From Armigeres subalbatus (taxonomy: Eukaryota; Arthropoda; Insecta; Diptera; Culicidae): a stretch of 64,000 nt of DNA. A model generated the notes under the pieces. It searched no databases and was not told where the DNA came from. It saw only the letters and a program-made list of their open reading frames with translations. The position numbers and the translations under genes are program-made. This document shows positions 11,021 to 22,583 of this stretch, piece by piece. The stretch spans positions 159,862,452 through 159,926,451 of the forward strand of contig NC_085140.1 in NCBI RefSeq assembly GCF_024139115.2, given 5' to 3'. Position 1 is the first letter of the stretch. The number at the start of each line of letters is the position of its first letter.

Positions 11021-13127
11021 ACGGTGTAAAAAAGTGGATTATCGAAGTTTCTATACCTCTGATTTTTTTTTCACAGAAAGTTAGGTAAGGTCATTAGAAA
11101 TGAGCCACGGGGTGTTTTAAAATATTTCATCGGCGATTTTTTGAAAAAAGTGATTTTTATTGTTTTCTTCTCTAATATACCGTACAAAAAGTCAATTGAT
11201 AACCCAACAAAGGATCAATCTTTGTAATTAATTCTCAAAATTGATTATTTACACATTTGTAGCTTTTTTGCCTTTCTCGTATATAGATAACCTATCTTGA
11301 CACGGAAATAAAATTTTGAAAAACATTTTTAATGTTCAAGCGTTCCAAAAGTATTTTTAGTGCTATTTTTTATGTTTTGAAATCTTTGCTGAAACAATAA
11401 TCTATCTCTGGCGTCTATATTGTTATCTGATGAATATTGTTTTTACATTTTTATCTACTGACATGACCACTAGATGACCTGCCCACTGAAGTGCGCCGTA
11501 TTTTATGAGATTCAGAATGTTTTCTCCTTTGATGATGGATTTTGCTTGTAATTCATGCGTATGAGCCACATGTCTTTTTTTGGCCTCTCACCGAGTATTG
11601 TACGCAGCATCTTCCGCTAGAAAAATCTGAAAGTAGTAAAGTAGAAAGTATAGTAATTGTCCACCCGAAGAATTGAGGTATTATAAAAAGCGAATTTCGT
11701 TTCCATCTGAGTTCTTTTTCTTCACCGGTATTGTACGAGACCTAACTTAGACCTAAAACTGGTTATGTACGCCAGAGGTAACCCTATTTAAAGCAGACAA
11801 TCTTCATAGGAAACGTCATTGCCAGTGTTTACAGCATTGTTAGTGTTTGTCAGTGTTTGTCAGCATTTCAAAGGTAAATTTTGTTTATACATCTTCAAAC
11901 ATATCCCCTTTACTTTCTTAGCACAAACAACACTAAGCTTATCTCTGTCTCTGCATGTAATTATGTACTTCATCTTGGCAGAGCTTATGCATATGCGCCT
12001 AGGTTTTGCAGATGAAATTAAGCTCCTTAGAAAACAATCGCAGAGTAGTGGTGGAGACTTTTGTCTCACTGAAGATTGTGATGGTAAGAAAGGACATATC
12101 CATTCACACTACCAGTATGAAGTAAATTGTTACGGATAGAAATAGAAATAAGAGGATGTACAGGAGATGATTAGAGGCGTTGAAGAAATAGTTTACATTG
12201 GAATGCTTGTGAAATGGGATAATGATCCCTAGTAACATTGTTGTACTTATGTATAATGGTTTCATAGCACACCTGAAGAGTAAATCGCTATTTTCAAAAA
12301 CATTATAAAATCATAATTATTACTTGGGCGCAAAAACGGTTTCTTACAGTTTACCAGATTACTGCTCATAAAAGTATGAATGATCCACACAAATATGGAA
12401 TCAATCAAATGTGAGACAGTTGTGCTTGTAGCAACAATATAGCTTCCGTAACATGCAACCGGCAATGGAATTTGCTGTGTATAACTCCATCCAATAGCCT
12501 ATTTCGGACATGAAGCGTGGTAATTATAAGAAGCAGGCCAGTAAGGTTTTGGGGTTTTCAAGCAAAATGTGCTGCGAACAATATTCGGTAAGGTTATTGT
12601 ACATGGTATGTACCCCACAAATGATGAGACACTGTATCTAGAGGAAAATATGAACCCATTAAAATATGGCAGACTGACAATGGGCTGGTCTCATAGTGCG
12701 AATGTCGGAAGGAAGAAATGTAACATTCAATAGGGAACCATATTCGGGCTGGAAAAAGATGTTAATTGCCAAAAAAATTAAAATAACGCAAAAAAAACAT
12801 AGTTTGGGAAGGCTTGAATTACAGAAATTGATATTTTTCAAATATTTAGATCTATTTCAAGATAGGCTTTCTACTCAAAAAAGTCTACAAATGTGTACAT
12901 TTTCAATTCTGAGAATTAATTACAATGATTGATCCGTTGTTGGGTTATCAATTGACTTTTTGTACGGTATATTAGAGAAGAAAACAATAATCACTTTTTT
13001 CAAAAAATCGCCGATGAAATATTTTAAAACACCCCGTACCTCATTTCTAATGACCTTGCCTAACTTTCTGTGAAAAAAAGTCAGAGGTACATGAAACTTC
13101 GATAATAATCCATTTTTTCACACCGTG
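11021..13127. mobile_element. TIR element with ~195-bp inverted ends (CACGGTG...CACCGTG)
   Basis: Bases 11021-11215 return inverted at about 12932-13127. Shared blocks include GTCATTAGAAATGAG, AATATTTCATCGGCGATTTT, CGTACAAAAAGTCAATTGAT and ACCCAACAAAGGATCAA. The extreme ends read CACGGTG and CACCGTG. I find no convincing target duplication (GACCA on one side, TAATA on the other), so I leave the superfamily open. There is no transposase; the interior carries a gene-like segment (about 11675-12083) and otherwise AT-rich filler. Confidence 0.75.
11675..12083 (+). other. Gene-like segment inside the TIR element (possible captured promoter and exons)
   Basis: A TATA-like TTATAAAAAG near 11681 is followed by a possible 5' UTR and a donor AAAG|GTAAAT near 11873. 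A pyrimidine-rich acceptor CTTTCTTAG lies near 11921. An open frame from the ATG at 11963 runs through FADEIKLLRKQ and FCLTEDCD into a strong donor G|GTAAGA at 12084. A further acceptor (TTTCTTACAG) at 12349 would continue the frame for ~20 codons to a stop. The CLTEDC motif recalls the N terminus of M13 (neprilysin) ectodomains, but this is only a resemblance. It could equally be chance. Confidence 0.25.
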
Positions 13128-16100
13128 TAATAGTGGTATTAGTGACAGCTCCAAGTTGTTTAATTCATATCTATTGATAGGGACATATTTCCTGTGATGT
13201 AAAAATATTAGCAGAAAGCTATTCTTCTCTACTTTGCAGGAAAAATACTGTTGATACTTCAAAATATGGTTTAAGCATAGTATAGCATAGCATAGCATAT
13301 GTGATTGTACAAATCGTGGGTGGTATACAATGCTCAATTGAACAATCTACTGTATATTGTCGCAAATTGGTACTTGGGATTAGTACCTTTTCCTATACAC
13401 TAGCAGTTGTATACCTGGCCACGTCCTTACAATCACGGAAGGAATGGAAGGAATGTTAGTTCAACATCTACTAGTGAAGATGCAGGGAACCCATACTACC
13501 TTCATAGAAGTCTCGGGAAGGAAAATTCATATTAGTGGGTAAGGTGAATAATAGGAAGCTCTATTCGACAATATAGAGCGTTTGTCAATAACAGTATATG
13601 CTGAAAAAATAATAAAATATATTCATCAATTTACTTACGAACCGTCCAAAGGTGGACAAAGATTTTACAAATGTTTCGCATCGCGCGATCGTTCTGCAGT
13701 CCGAAACAAGAGCCAACACGCACTGAACTAATTTACTTTATTCCTGGCCGCGCAATGCAAAACACAAAATTTCGGCACATCGCGCGATCGTTCTGCCGTC
13801 CGAAACAAGAGCCAACACGCACTCCTGTTGATACTTCAAAATATGGGTTTCTTTACAAAATCGCTTCCTCCATAAACTGGTACATGGCCATGGTACATGG
13901 TACAATCGTCTATTGCGTTATTAAAAATCATTTTAAAAATTCGAAATCGAAAATTTTTATTTTTTCAACCTGTTGCAATGCACTTAAATGAATGCAAATA
14001 AATGTGAATTGATTACATCGTTACATTGTTACATTTTATAATGCATGAGAAAGGCACCGTCACCACTAGGTGGATTATGGGTTTTTCCTTATATAGTTTT
14101 GCTGGCTATTTGTGCATATACGGTAGCGCCTGGATGTGGAAGCGGCGGGTAAAAAATCAGCCACTGCCAATAATTCATTATAAATAAAGCATCTAAATAA
14201 AACTTAACAGTTATACTTTGTTAATATAAAAAAATCTCTTACTGAGTTCCCACATGCGGACATATTTATTTTCAATTTGTCGAACTATGTCATACTTTAC
14301 GTACTTACACAATTTGGCAGGCAAACGAGACAGGCCTAAGTGGTGTCGATATTTGTAGCAGATGGCAAAGGCAACTCTTACATCCAATAGAAACAGAAGG
14401 TAGCTGCTTGGACTCGTTTGCGAGAAACTCAAATACAACAGGTTCTTGATACCAAAAAGATCGTTTCTATTGATGACGAACATTTCTTTTCCGTCTGTTC
14501 TATTGAAATGTTAATTTGAACAGCTGCAGCTTTTATTCGCAGCAATAGGCTGACAAAAGAAGTTATGTAGGGTGACAGGTGGTTTTGATAGGTTTGCTTC
14601 TATTATCGGCATGTATATTCGTAGTTTATTCAGAAGCATTTTGAGACAATTTCGCAGAGAATTTAATCGACAAAAAAAATGCCAAAAAATCCAAACTTAC
14701 CAAAGCCGTTAGGCACCCTATAACGAACGCCACAACCACACTGTGTTTCGTTTGTCACGGAAATGATTTTTACCATGCAACCAGCTGCTCCGACCGGATG
14801 CATAAATTTCAATTCATATGTTAATAGTGGAGAAGATGAACCAATCGGTTTTGTGAAAATAATGAAAATCCATTTCACTGAGGTTGCTGTTTTATTGGGA
14901 ATCGATGCATTTATGCCACAAGTGAACATTTAATTCATAATTCTGCTTTTAATAAAAGTGATTGTTCCTGATTTTTCGTTTAAAACGTTTATGCAAAGTC
15001 CAGAAGTGCAATTTACATTTTTTTATCCCAAAATTTTGTATAGTGACGGTAGGTTTGAATGCACGTCAGAGCTTAAATTTCGCCATATAATTGAATACAC
15101 ATAAAAGACACATTTAGTTGCCAAAATGCAACGTAGTAGTGCACCCGCCCAGAGGAAATGGTCTGCTACAATGCTGTTATGATAAAAATATTCACCTTCT
15201 ATCAAATATGCATGATTAAGTTCAATTATCGATTTCTCTCGAGTACAAAACACTGAGGTACACGCAGATATTCAAGAATGAAATATATAAATAAAACAGT
15301 TCAATTAAAATGATAGATTTGGTAATTAAAATTGGCCCATAACAAATGAACAAGGTTTTCTTGCAAATTATTTTCTAAGCTGGTTGCTATACAAGATAAA
15401 CCCTTTTCCAACGTAATGTCGAGTTTACTGCTTGTCGAAAATAAAGAGGGCAATGTTGAGACTCCCACCTATCTCAAATTGACGAAATCCCCCGGTAATT
15501 GAAAAGGATAAAATATACTTAATGGAATGTTCCTAGGAAAATGAACTTTCGCTAGAGAACTAACTTCTCCGCGGTCCAACTTCCCTTAGACAACGGGAGG
15601 GAAGCTTCCGTTGTTTTACTTTTTTTTCCTTTCAATACAGGCGGGCGGACTGTGGAGCATATTTTCCCGCAATTCATTTTCTTATTCTGATCCTCTTTTA
15701 CTCGGCTGCGCCATCCAATTATCGGATTATTGTGGCGGCTTAGTCGAGCTTTGCTTTTTCTTTCATTGCTTGCGCCATTCTCGGAAGCCGCTACCAGCCC
15801 ACCAGCTGTCCTGCCGAAACAGCAACGCTTCCAACAAGCCAGCAATGAACGGAATGGATCCGCCTACATCCACATCCCTGCACGCTTCGAAGGCTGCCGT
15901 CGCGTTCATTCCATGGATCCTTTTTGTGTGTCAGGCAATAACGTGAATCGGAGAGGGAAGGCTGGCTGCAGACGGGATCTACGAGTTTCTAAAAATTGGA
16001 GGATGCGAGACCGACAATTGACTTGAGTTTTCCTTTGGTCTTACCCGTTTGGTCGTTTTCTTTCCCCACACTACGTTCTTTCCCTCTTATCCAGCAGCTC

Positions 16101-16495
16101 AGATACAACTTGATAATAACTGTTATTTTATTTCATAAAATGGTGAGGTAGACCGGAAGGGAGAGCATTATTGCATAAAACGGTAGCAATGGTTAGCGAG
16201 AAACGACACAACAGGAAGTTCAGGGGAACAAAATTAAGACATTTACAAATATAGGAATTGCTGGTAGATGGCTGACATCTACTGAAAAGAACATCTCGCC
16301 ATTTAGTTCGTGAGTGCCTTTTCAATCTCAAATATGCTTTAAAAGTTGTTTTAGAAACCTACATTTAAAAACTACAAATAAATTAAATTTAGGTTTTTTT
16401 AGTTTTTTTTCTGTGCCAGAGTGTGGCTAATTTTAAATTATTTATGATAATATATGATAATATAATTTATGTAATATATTATATTATATTCATTA
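13128..16495. other. Mostly unrecognised AT-rich sequence
   Basis: Apart from the tandem block at 13679-13823 I see no gene, RNA or bounded element I can defend. There is an AGCAT/TAGCAT microrepeat near 13275-13300. A GC-richer patch (about 15550-16030) has open frames on both strands but no recognisable domain. An ATATTATA-type AT-rich run lies at 16440-16492, just before the antisense LINE fragment. Confidence 0.4.
13679..13823 (-). repeat. Tandem ~99-bp block related to the foldback interior
   Basis: CATCGCGCGATCGTTCTGC through GAGCCAACACGCACT occurs at 13679-13722 and again at 13778-13823. The spacer TTTACTTTATTCCTGGCCGCG also matches the block at 2590-2830. The two places therefore share a repeat family whose identity is unknown. 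Confidence 0.65.
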
Positions 16496-17270
16496 CTAGG
16501 TGTTCCGTGTTCTCTTTACACTATGATCCTTATTTGCTATGATACATTTTTAGTTTTTATTATTACATTTCAATTGCCTCTGGCAGTTAGGATTTTCCGT
16601 CTGGTTGAATTGAACCAAGAAGGAATTACAATGTTTAAAACTTAAATTAAACTTAACCTAATTTATACTAAAGGTTCAAGGAGCTAATCGTTGCAATAGA
16701 AGATTGCAACAATTTTTGGCTAAAGCTGGATATTATTTTATTGTAATGTCTCCCTCCCTGGGCCCTCATTAGCCGTGCGGTAAGACGCGCGGCTACAAAG
16801 CAAGACCATGCTGAGGGTGGCTGGGTTCGATTCCCGGTGCCAGTCTAGGCAATTTTCGGATTGGAAATTGTTTCGACTTCCCTGGGCATAAAAGTATCAT
16901 CGTGCTAGCCTCATGTTATACGAATGCAAAAATGGTAACCTGGCTTAGAAACCTCGCAGTTAATAACTGTGGAAGTGCTTAATGAACACAAAGCTGCGAG
17001 GCGGCTCTGTCCCAGTGTGGGGATGTAATGCAAATAAGAAGAAGAAGAATGTCTCAATATTAGAAATGCTATGAAGTTCATTGGTAGTATACCAGGAAGG
17101 CAACTTAAGAATCATTTTCAAAATTATAGTTTGAATCCTCTGGAGTGCTTTTTTCCTGTTATTGCAACTAGTAAAAATTGGCACAGCATATAACATGGCT
17201 GGTCCAAAAATTTGTTTGTAAATAGATAATTTGTTCTCAAGACAATGTTTTGATTTTCTGTTTATAAGTA
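16496..17270 (-). mobile_element. Antisense 3' fragment of the Jockey-clade LINE
   Basis: The reverse complement matches the 3' end of the LINE at 6126-10717, from the end of ORF2 (TTATAAACAGAAAATCAAAA region) to the 3' UTR (CACGGAACACCTAG). It is split by a SINE at 16753-17047. A 5'-truncated copy is typical of LINE insertion. Confidence 0.8.
16753..17047 (+). mobile_element. tRNA-derived SINE (Feilai-like), inside the LINE fragment
   Basis: The tRNA-like head contains an A-box-like TTAGCCGTGCGG... region and a B box GGGTTCGATTCCCGG. It continues with the conserved body (GAAACCTCGCAGTTAATAAC) and ends in a short AAG tail. AATGTCTC duplicates flank it (16745-16752 and 17048-17055), which proves insertion into the pre-existing LINE copy. 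Such SINEs are moved by LINE machinery. Confidence 0.85.
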
Positions 17271-17660
17271 TCTACAAGGATGCTAATGAAAATGAAATGA
17301 AAAATGAAAATGAAAATGTTCGCAACGATCTGTCAAAAGCGGAATTAGCAAAACAGCAAAACCTGAGCAAAATAAAGTTACTGTTAGTGCTTCGTAAATA
17401 TAGTTCCTATAAAGGAACACCAGTTACTGAAAAAGGTTACCATAGTGTAAATTTGATAAATTGCTGTCACTTGGCGCCAGAAACATCTGCATGCACCTCC
17501 CACAATGGCAAAATATATGCTGACCAGCAGGTCAGAGATTTTGATTACTCCTTGACGAAATTGATCCTTGTACATACAAACAAAATAGATGATCCTGAAC
17601 TCATTGGAAGATAGAACTCAGTGAAACGAACAGAAGGTAACCATGGTAACCTGCAAGTAG
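17271..17660 (+). other. Unassigned sequence with an open frame to 17614
   Basis: An open frame covers about 17296-17614 (Asn/Glu/Lys-rich start, then GYHSVNLINCCHLAPETS). It shows no domain I recognise. It could be an upstream exon of the gene-like segment at 17661-18006, but no donor gives a convincing junction, so I keep it apart. Confidence 0.25.
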
Positions 17661-18006
17661 CATCACACAGCCCCCTTCTCCCAGGTACTGTCCGTACAGG
17701 GGTATCCTGATTCACTCATTGGAGCATTAGAAGACAAGAAGCCGTGTGCCAACGGGGCTCCACAAGGTGTAAAAATTAAGATTTGCATGATCCAGTATGG
17801 AGTCATGCTGATTTTCGGTGCAACCATGGTGGAGAAGGGAAAACAGCAGAGGATAATAAAAAAACGGTACGGGAGCCGGGATCTCGCCGAATCTCTTGGT
17901 AAGTCAGTGCAACTTTATAAAATGATCATTTAAATAACCATCTGATAAGACGTACCCTAAATTACTTTTATTTATATCAGGTGCGACACTCCAGTTATCC
18001 ATCTGA
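17661..18006 (+). CDS. Possible 3' end of an unrecognised gene (two exons)
   Basis: A frame open from 17661 has a possible acceptor (CCCCCTTCTCCCAG, exon from 17685). It runs to a strong donor CTTG|GTAAGT at 17898/17899. An 82-bp intron, a typical insect size, ends at TTTATATCAG (17980). The frame continues in phase for nine codons (ending ATLQLSI) to TGA at 18004-18006. The peptide includes GYPDSLIGALEDKKPCANG and YGVMLIFGATMVEKG; I do not recognise it. In-phase splicing plus canonical sites argue for a real gene end or a recent pseudogene. A gypsy element begins 130 bases downstream. Confidence 0.35.
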
Positions 18007-18135
18007 TGCAGAAGAATGAATCAGAGCAGATCGGCAGCAGCAGAATTATAGTAATGCTTCCAGTCGCAAATTGATAATCATATTTGGAAACTCATGAATG
18101 TTGATAAAATGATAAAAAAATAAAAAATAAATAAT

Positions 18136-18478
18136 CTTTAGTACTCTTTCAATCGGTGGAATTATCTTTCGGCGATCAGCCCGACGTACAATTAATTTGT
18201 ATGAGGCAAAGAAAGATGTGCTCCGATTGAGTAGTGAGCTAATACTAATTGGTCTGCTTTATTATAAAATTCAATTCGGGTACAATTGTTCGTGTGTAGA
18301 GTGTTGGAAAAGAATAAGTATCGATACAATAGTTTAATGTGTGAGATTCTAAGAGAGAATAATTTATTGGAGTAGAGTATCATTCCTCGGTGGATGTTGC
18401 ATCCTCTCAGGTAGGATGCTGTGATTGCCACACCGACCTACAGTGTATGACAGTGGTAATGATGACGATGATGCTACA
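18136..18478 (-). repeat. 3' LTR of the CsRn1-type element
   Basis: 343 bases starting TGTAGCATCATCGTCATCAT on the minus strand and matching the 5' LTR except for about four substitutions. A purine-rich tract (AGGAGGGGAGT on the minus strand, about 18480-18492) directly precedes it, as expected for plus-strand priming. Confidence 0.85.
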
Positions 18479-18506
18479 GTACTCCCCTCCTAGACTAGGT
18501 TTCCAT

Positions 18507-19367
18507 CTAGCGATAGCGAAGGGGGATAACAACTCGTCTACCAGAACGAGTGACCTTAGTCGATGGAGTCGTGGCGGTGCAAGTAGGTGAGGATGCAGAA
18601 ATTCCTGGTGATTGTTGCTCTTCCAGAGTGTAGGCAGGTTTCAGTCTGTCGACCGAAACATTTGCTGATCGTCCCTTCATTTTCACGACGAAGAACTTGT
18701 TAGAACGGTTTACCACCTCGAATGGTCCTTCATATGGAGGTGATAACGATGGTCGCACTGAATCGTTCCGTACAAAAACATGTTGGCATGATTGAAGGTC
18801 CTGATGAACGAAGACGTTGCGACTTCCATGAAAAGCAGTTTCCTTCGGTCGCAGATTACGTATGGCTTTTCGAAGGTTAGCAACGAATTCAACTTCGTTG
18901 GAAATCTTTGGCTTGTCGACAAAAAACTCAGACGGTATTCGGAGAGTTGTTCCATATACCATCTCAGCAGGTGAAGCTTTGATGTCCTCCTTATATACCG
19001 TCCGCAGCCCGAGCAGAATCACCGGTAGGTGGTCACACCAGCGCTCGGTGTCGTGGCAAAGAATCGACGCCTTAAGACTCCTGTGCCACCGTTCGATTAT
19101 ACCATTCGATTGAGGGTGGTATGCAGTCGTGCGTATGTGCATTGCTCCAAGCATGCGAGTTAGCTCGGAAAATAGTAATGACTCGAATTGACGTCCTTGG
19201 TCGGTCGTGATGTAGGTTGGCACGCCAAAACGAGCAATCCATCCGGTGACTAAAGCTTCAGCGATGGTTGGTGCAGTCCGGAACGGGAAATGCTTCGGGC
19301 CACCTTGAGAACCTGTCGATAACAGTAAGGCAGTAGCGATTTCCTCTACTTGGGGGGAACGGTCCAA
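18507..19367 (-). pseudogene. Integrase catalytic core and C terminus
   Basis: Contains the second and third acidic residues of the DDE core ([12 protein letters not shown] and [15 protein letters not shown]). A C-terminal domain with [12 protein letters not shown] follows, the GPY/F-type module of gypsy integrases. The first catalytic Asp lies upstream of a frame break near 19370. It ends just before the purine tract and 3' LTR. Confidence 0.85.
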
Positions 19368-20383
19368 CTATGTCGATGTTGATGTGCGCAAATCGACAGT
19401 CCGTCATTGGGTACCGGGTTACCGGTGACTGGGTGGCGTGTAACTTTTGAACGTTGGCACTGTAAACAACATCTCGCGAAAGTGATGCTGTCTTTACGAA
19501 TTCCTGGCCAAACGAATCTCTCCGTCATCAATTTTGCTGTCGCACGAGTGCCAGGGTGTGCCAGATGGTGCGTCGCTTGGAGAGCGACTTTACGAAAGCG
19601 TTTCGTAACGAATGGGCGAATGTGACCACCGGAGGCATCACAAAACAGTTGTTTTGCGCTGCCTGGAATAGTAAAAAGTTTTAACTTCAATGAGGAATGC
19701 GATTTACCTTCTATAATATTTCGAATTTCATCGTCGGTTTGTTGGTCTTCGGCAAGTGCGCCGAAATCTAGAGAGGGCGTGCTTTGGATGGCAGCTATAC
19801 GGGAAAGTAAATCAGCGACGATGTTGTCCCTGCCAACGATGTGTCGGATATCCGTTGTTATTTGCCCAATGAAGTCCAACTGGCTAGCTTGGCGATCGGA
19901 AGCCTTGTCGAGTTTCTGACGGAAAGCGAAGATAATCGGTTTATGGTCCGTGTAGATGTGGCAGCTTCGTCCTTCTAACATGAACTTTAAGTGCCGAACT
20001 GCGAGGAAGATCGCTGTAAGCTCGCGATCGTAGGTGCTATAGCGCAACTGGGCTTTGTCGAACTTTTTCGAGAAAAAACCCAATGGCTGAACTTCTTCGG
20101 CGATGACCTGGTGCAACACCGCCCCTGCTGCAACGTCGGATGCGTCGACCCACAGCGACAATTCTGCGGATTTGGCGGGATGTGCGAGAAGTGTAGCTTG
20201 AGAAAGTTGCTGCTTGCATTTCTCAAATGCGGCTGAGGCTTCACTAGTCCATACCAATTTGGAGCGATCGTTGCGTTTGTTGCCAGGGGTCATTGCCAGC
20301 AACGGAATCTGAGCTTCGATGGCTTTCGGTATAAATCTTCGATAAAAGTTTATCATGGCCAAGAATGACTTCAACTCCTTCAC
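19346..20383 (-). pseudogene. RNase H and integrase zinc-binding region
   Basis: Starts in the RT connection (MKELKSFLAMINFYRRFIP) and continues into RNase H (LWVDASDVAAGAVL, YSTYDRELTAI, IYTDHKPI). It then enters the integrase HHCC module (HHLAHPGTRATAKLM...CCLQCQRSK). The frame is lost near 19370, where the integrase core moves to another frame. Confidence 0.85.
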
Positions 20384-20507
20384 TGTTGATGGTTGGTTAA
20401 AGTTCTGGATGGCCTCAACGCGCTCCGGTAAGGCCGAATTCCTTCGGCGGAAATGGAATGTCCCAGAAAGTCTAGAGCCTCACGGCCGAATTCACATTTA
20501 GCAACGT

Positions 20508-21224
20508 TTATTGCCAGATTGTGCTGCTTGAGCCTCTCAAACAGCTGGCGTAAATGGTCACGGTGTTCCTCGGGGATGAGGAGGCGATGAACAGTTCGTC
20601 GATGTAGGGAAATATGAAGTCCAATCCCCGAACAACCTCGTGGATGAGACGTTGAAATGTTTGAGCTGCGTTCCGCAATCCAAACGTCATGAACGAGAAC
20701 TCGAACAGACCGAACGGCGTCGTGATGGCCGTTTTCGAGATGTCATCTGGATGGATCGGTACCTGATGGAAGGCCTTCTGCAAGTCAACTTTAGAAAATA
20801 TTGTTTTACCTTGCAAAATGGTCGTGAAGTCCTGTAGGTACGGCAACGGATATCGATCGGGTATTGTCTGGGCGTTCAAGGCACGATAGTCTCCACATGG
20901 CCGCCAGGAACCATCCGCTTTCTTTACCATATGGAGCGGGCTGGCCCAGTTGCTGCTGGACGGTCGGCAGATTCCTAGCTTGATAAGATGTTCGAATTCG
21001 GTGCGGGCAGCTTCGAGTTTATCCGGTGGAAGTCGGCGTGGTCTGGCGGAGACTGGCTGGCCGGTTGTCTCGATGCGGTGAACGATCGATGATTTGCTGA
21101 TAGTACCCGGGGCTGCAAGGCGAGTGATGCTTGAAAATTCGGCCAGTATCTCAGCGAACGGCGACATTGCACTAAAAGTCTTAATCGAATATTCACTGGC
21201 CGGGTAAGCAGCCGGCCGACTCAA
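20508..21224 (-). pseudogene. Reverse transcriptase domain, catalytic motif altered
   Basis: Shows the gypsy RT order: the basic [15 protein letters not shown] lead-in, [60 protein letters not shown]. The catalytic box reads [10 protein letters not shown] where YxDD is normal, so the second aspartate is lost. The frame then breaks before the connection domain, which resumes at 20383. Confidence 0.85.
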
Positions 21225-21582
21225 GATGGGTGTTGTTGTCGATAAGACGATTTCGTTTTAAATCAATTAATAAACCGAAGTGGCATATAAAATCGGCACC
21301 GATTATTCCCGAAGTAACGTCGGCGATTATAAACGTCCACAAAAACTCGCGGCGGAGACCGAGATTCACTTTGAGCAACACCTCACCGTAAACTTGAATT
21401 GGCGTCCCATTCGCGGCGAACAATTTCATCGTTGTTGGTTTCACTTTAGCTGAATTCATTTCTTTCGGTACGACGGACACATCAGCTCCGGTGTCAATTA
21501 AAAACTGCATATGCGTCGTAGAGTCCGAAATTTTTAGGCGATAAATTGCGGCTGTGTTGGAAAGTTCGCCAATTTCCACCAC
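21193..21582 (-). CDS. Retrotransposon aspartic protease domain
   Basis: 129 residues with the catalytic [13 protein letters not shown] and the downstream hydrophobic IIGADF motif of retropepsins. It cleaves the Gag-Pol polyprotein. It lies just downstream of gag and overlaps the start of the RT frame by about 30 bases, so Pol was probably one polyprotein made by frameshifting, now broken up by indels. Confidence 0.8.
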   Translation of the reverse strand: MVEIGELSNTAAIYRLKISDSTTHMQFLIDTGADVSVVPKEMNSAKVKPTTMKLFAANGTPIQVYGEVLLKVNLGLRREFLWTFIIADVTSGIIGADFICHFGLLIDLKRNRLIDNNTHLESAGCLPGQ

Positions 21583-21600
21583 AGTATCAGCAAAGTGATG

Positions 21601-22480
21601 TCATTGTTGGTTGGAGGAACTTTGTTGGCAATGTGTGCAGGGTTTGCGGCTTCTTCTGGCATCGTTCCCGAATGTGCGATGATACCAACATGGTCCAGTT
21701 GACGATCCTTCTTCACGACGTGTGCGATGCTTTTCGCCCCCACGTGAACGGGAACGAGAACGACCGCGAACATTTTTGATGAAGGCAATACTTTTCGAGC
21801 CGCCTGGATAACTCCGCAATTTCCCGCTTAAGCTCTTGCAACGGGTCAATAGCTGAAGGCTCCAGATCGCTTGAAACCGCCATTGCAAAATTTTGCGCGT
21901 GATGGTCGATAGAATTAATTTTTCGCAAAACCATCGAGTCCACAATGGCGTCGGCGATGGTGATTTTATCTGCTGCATCTCCTCTCGAGGCGATCACTGC
22001 TGCTTGGGCATGCGGCGGCAATCTGGTGGCCCACAGCTCGAGCAGCACCGCTTCATCGAGCGAATTTCCTGCAACTCGCTTCATCTCGTTGAAGAGCTGG
22101 CTGGGTTTTAGGTCCTCTAGGGGCATATCGGACAAAACACGCTGGAGACGTCGCTGCTGACTATCCGCAAAATACTCGGTCAGCTTGGTCTTGATGTAAA
22201 CGTATTTGTCATTCACTGGGGTAGCCTCGATAATCGACCGTAGCTCGGTCAACTTGGTTGGCGGCACCTGTGCCATCACGATGTTATACTTGCGGGAGTC
22301 GTGCTGGGGATGGGTACTAATCCCTGATGCTGCGAACCAGAATTCGAGCGACATAAAAGTATGTCTCGATATTCGTGTCGGCCATGCTGGGGGATTTAGT
22401 CGTGGTGCGTTTATTGCCTCGACGACTGTTGGTTGATTCCCAACCGCACCGCTGGAGCTGGATTTTTCTTCCAACGACAT
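21601..22480 (-). pseudogene. CsRn1-type gag (capsid and CHCC-type zinc finger), frameshifted
   Basis: Structural protein of the retrotransposon particle. I start at the Met of MSLEEKSSSSG (22480). The capsid-like region includes AWPTRISRHTF, VMAQVPPTKL and a leucine-rich segment with LSDMPLEDLKPSQLFNEM. Near 21790 the frame shifts into the one carrying an Arg/Ser-rich stretch and the zinc finger CWYHRTFGNDARRSRKPC (21628-21690). In related elements the residue between ARR and RKPC is the third cysteine ligand; here it reads Ser. Confidence 0.75.
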
Positions 22481-22564
22481 TTTGAGCAAACGTAGTCGAC
22501 CGACAAATACTTCGACTTCACGATTCGCGATAGACAAAAAAAACATAGTGTCTATTGTGTGGAT

Positions 22565-22583
22565 GATCACGTCGGAGTCACCA
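22565..22583 (-). other. tRNA-Trp-type primer binding site
   Basis: Directly beside the 5' LTR the minus strand reads TGGTGACTCCGACGTGATC. This fits the 3' end of tRNA-Trp with one mismatch as I recall it. tRNA-Trp priming is characteristic of the CsRn1 clade. Confidence 0.65.

Noticed and set aside
11021..13127. Assignment to Transib from CACGGTG ends
   Set aside because: The flanking 5-mers (GACCA and TAATA) are not a duplication, unlike the clear TATGG pair at 35473/56932.
16753..17047. tRNA gene
   Set aside because: A and B boxes are present, but the unit recurs with AAG tails and target duplicates, so it is a tRNA-derived SINE and not a functional tRNA.
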